Of a stretch of 7,537 nt of DNA, positions 6,909-7,537 are shown one piece after another. This stretch comes from Acidimicrobiia bacterium. Lineage in GTDB: Bacteria; Actinomycetota; Acidimicrobiia; Acidimicrobiales; Ilumatobacteraceae. The translations under genes were made by a program, and so were the position numbers. The stretch covers positions 1-7,537 of the forward strand of contig RHCK01000074.1 in NCBI GenBank assembly GCA_010030605.1, in the 5' to 3' direction. How positions within the stretch are numbered: the first letter of the stretch is position 1; each line of letters opens with the position of its first letter. Under the pieces are notes generated by a model that saw only the letters and a list, made by a program, of their open reading frames with translations, was not told the origin of the DNA and ran no database searches.

Positions 6909-7537
6909 GACATCCGATGACCGAGTCTCCATTTCCATCGCCAACGGCGTCGCGGACGTTCGCTTGAACCGTCCCGACAAGCGCAACGCTCTCGACAACG
7001 AGATGTTCCTCGGATTGGCGCGGGCTGGCGAGCGACTGAAGACCGAAACCGGGGTTCGGGCGGTTGTTCTGTCGGGCGAGGGATCGTCGTTTTGTGCCGG
7101 TCTCGACTTCGGCTCGTTCCAACAGATGGCCGGCGGTGGTGGGTCGGCGAACAGTGAGGGCAGCCCCGGCAGCATGAGCCCTGGTCGCATCACGCACCTC
7201 GGCCAGCAAGTGGCGTGGGTGTGGCAGGAGGTTCCGGTTCCGGTCATCGCGGCGGTTCACGGTCACGCGCTCGGGGGTGGAATCCAGATCTGTCTCGGTG
7301 CCGACATTCGCATCGTTCATCCCGACACTCAGATGTCGGTGCGCGAGGTGCATTGGGGTCTGGTCCCCGACATGACAGGAACCTTGGTGCTCTCTCGATT
7401 GGTTCGACCCGATGTGGCCAAGGAGTTGACGTTCACCGCCCGAGTGTTCGATGGTCGTGAGGCGTTTTCGATGGGGCTGGCGACGCGACTGTCGGACGAC
7501 CCGCGCGCCGATGCGCTGGCGATGGCGAATGAGATCG
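6907..7537 (+). CDS. Crotonase / enoyl-CoA hydratase-family protein, C-terminus beyond right edge
   Basis: 210 codons are visible; family members usually have about 260-280 residues. The N-terminus shows the crotonase opening VADVRLNRPDKRNALD (15-30). The two backbone oxyanion-hole segments are SFCAGLDFGSF (61-71) and HGHALGGGIQI (118-128), followed by GADIRIV and REVHWGLVPDMTGT (146-159). Family members bind acyl-CoA and stabilise a thioester enolate; roles include hydration, isomerisation and C-C cleavage. By hand alignment the classical hydratase Glu144 is Q127, Glu164 is kept as E147, and D155 lies eight residues on, where dienoyl-CoA isomerase has its Asp. Plain enoyl-CoA hydratase activity is therefore doubtful and an isomerase-like reaction is possible. 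A Gly/Ser-rich loop (about 75-92) follows the first oxyanion segment. The gene is divergent from the membrane protein at 5328-6908 with no spacer. Superfamily call firm, reaction unknown. Confidence 0.92.
   Translation, partial: MTSDDRVSISIANGVADVRLNRPDKRNALDNEMFLGLARAGERLKTETGVRAVVLSGEGSSFCAGLDFGSFQQMAGGGGSANSEGSPGSMSPGRITHLGQQVAWVWQEVPVPVIAAVHGHALGGGIQICLGADIRIVHPDTQMSVREVHWGLVPDMTGTLVLSRLVRPDVAKELTFTARVFDGREAFSMGLATRLSDDPRADALAMANEI

Noticed and set aside
6899..6910. Tiny three-codon frame ATG-GCG-GCA-TGA overlapping the crotonase start
   Set aside because: A four-codon coincidence including the stop; its ATG overlaps the AGGA ribosome site, so it could not be well translated.
5668..6920. 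Long plus-strand frames (about 224-250 codons)
   Set aside because: They are antisense to the minus-strand membrane protein, which has clear hydrophobic segments and GT-C-like motifs; the plus-strand products are low-complexity and Arg/Ser-rich.
6909..7247. Upstream extension of the minus-strand membrane protein to ATG 7247
   Set aside because: This 113-codon stretch is antisense to the conserved part of the crotonase and gives a Pro/Ser/Arg-rich sequence unlike an N-terminus of a membrane protein.
6346..7353. A 335-codon minus-strand open frame
   Set aside because: It is a frame-shifted shadow across the membrane protein and the antisense of the crotonase, without hydrophobic segments or motifs.

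Overview
This is a densely coding, fairly GC-rich (roughly 60% by eye) bacterial chromosome segment. It holds five protein genes, no RNA genes and no recognisable mobile element. Codon use and protein families fit a high-GC Gram-positive, perhaps an acidimicrobial-type actinobacterium. That assignment is an inference from overall character, because no marker gene is present. Nearly every base is coding. The only clear gap is 61 bp (1693-1753).

Layout: (1) 1-1692, minus strand, a thiamine-diphosphate enzyme of the AceE/transketolase-like E1 family. Its C-terminus lies beyond the left edge, and its 5' end carries four copies of a 15-bp tandem repeat (1552-1611), each holding an in-frame ATG. 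(2) After the 61-bp divergent gap, 1754-3874, plus strand, a fused membrane O-acyltransferase (acyltransferase-3) with a C-terminal SGNH domain. (3) 3874-5358, plus strand, a polytopic GT-C/GT39-like glycosyltransferase whose ATG overlaps the stop of gene 2 (TGATG). (4) 5328-6908, minus strand, a second polytopic GT-C-like membrane protein that overlaps gene 3 tail to tail by 31 bp. (5) 6907-7537, plus strand, a crotonase/enoyl-CoA hydratase-family protein that runs off the right edge. Its start codon is interleaved with the longest plausible start of gene 4.

Genes 2-4 form a small cell-surface glycan module: an enzyme that would O-acylate an exported sugar polymer, translationally coupled to a lipid-linked-sugar glycosyltransferase, with a second GT-C-like protein convergent to them. 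The flanking genes are metabolic (2-oxoacid or ketose chemistry, and acyl-CoA chemistry) and have no evident link to the glycan genes. I found no sign of a defence system, prophage, CRISPR array or integrated element. The most unusual features are the repeat-borne multiple starts of gene 1, the extreme packing at all three gene junctions from 3872 rightwards, and the altered catalytic residues of the crotonase.
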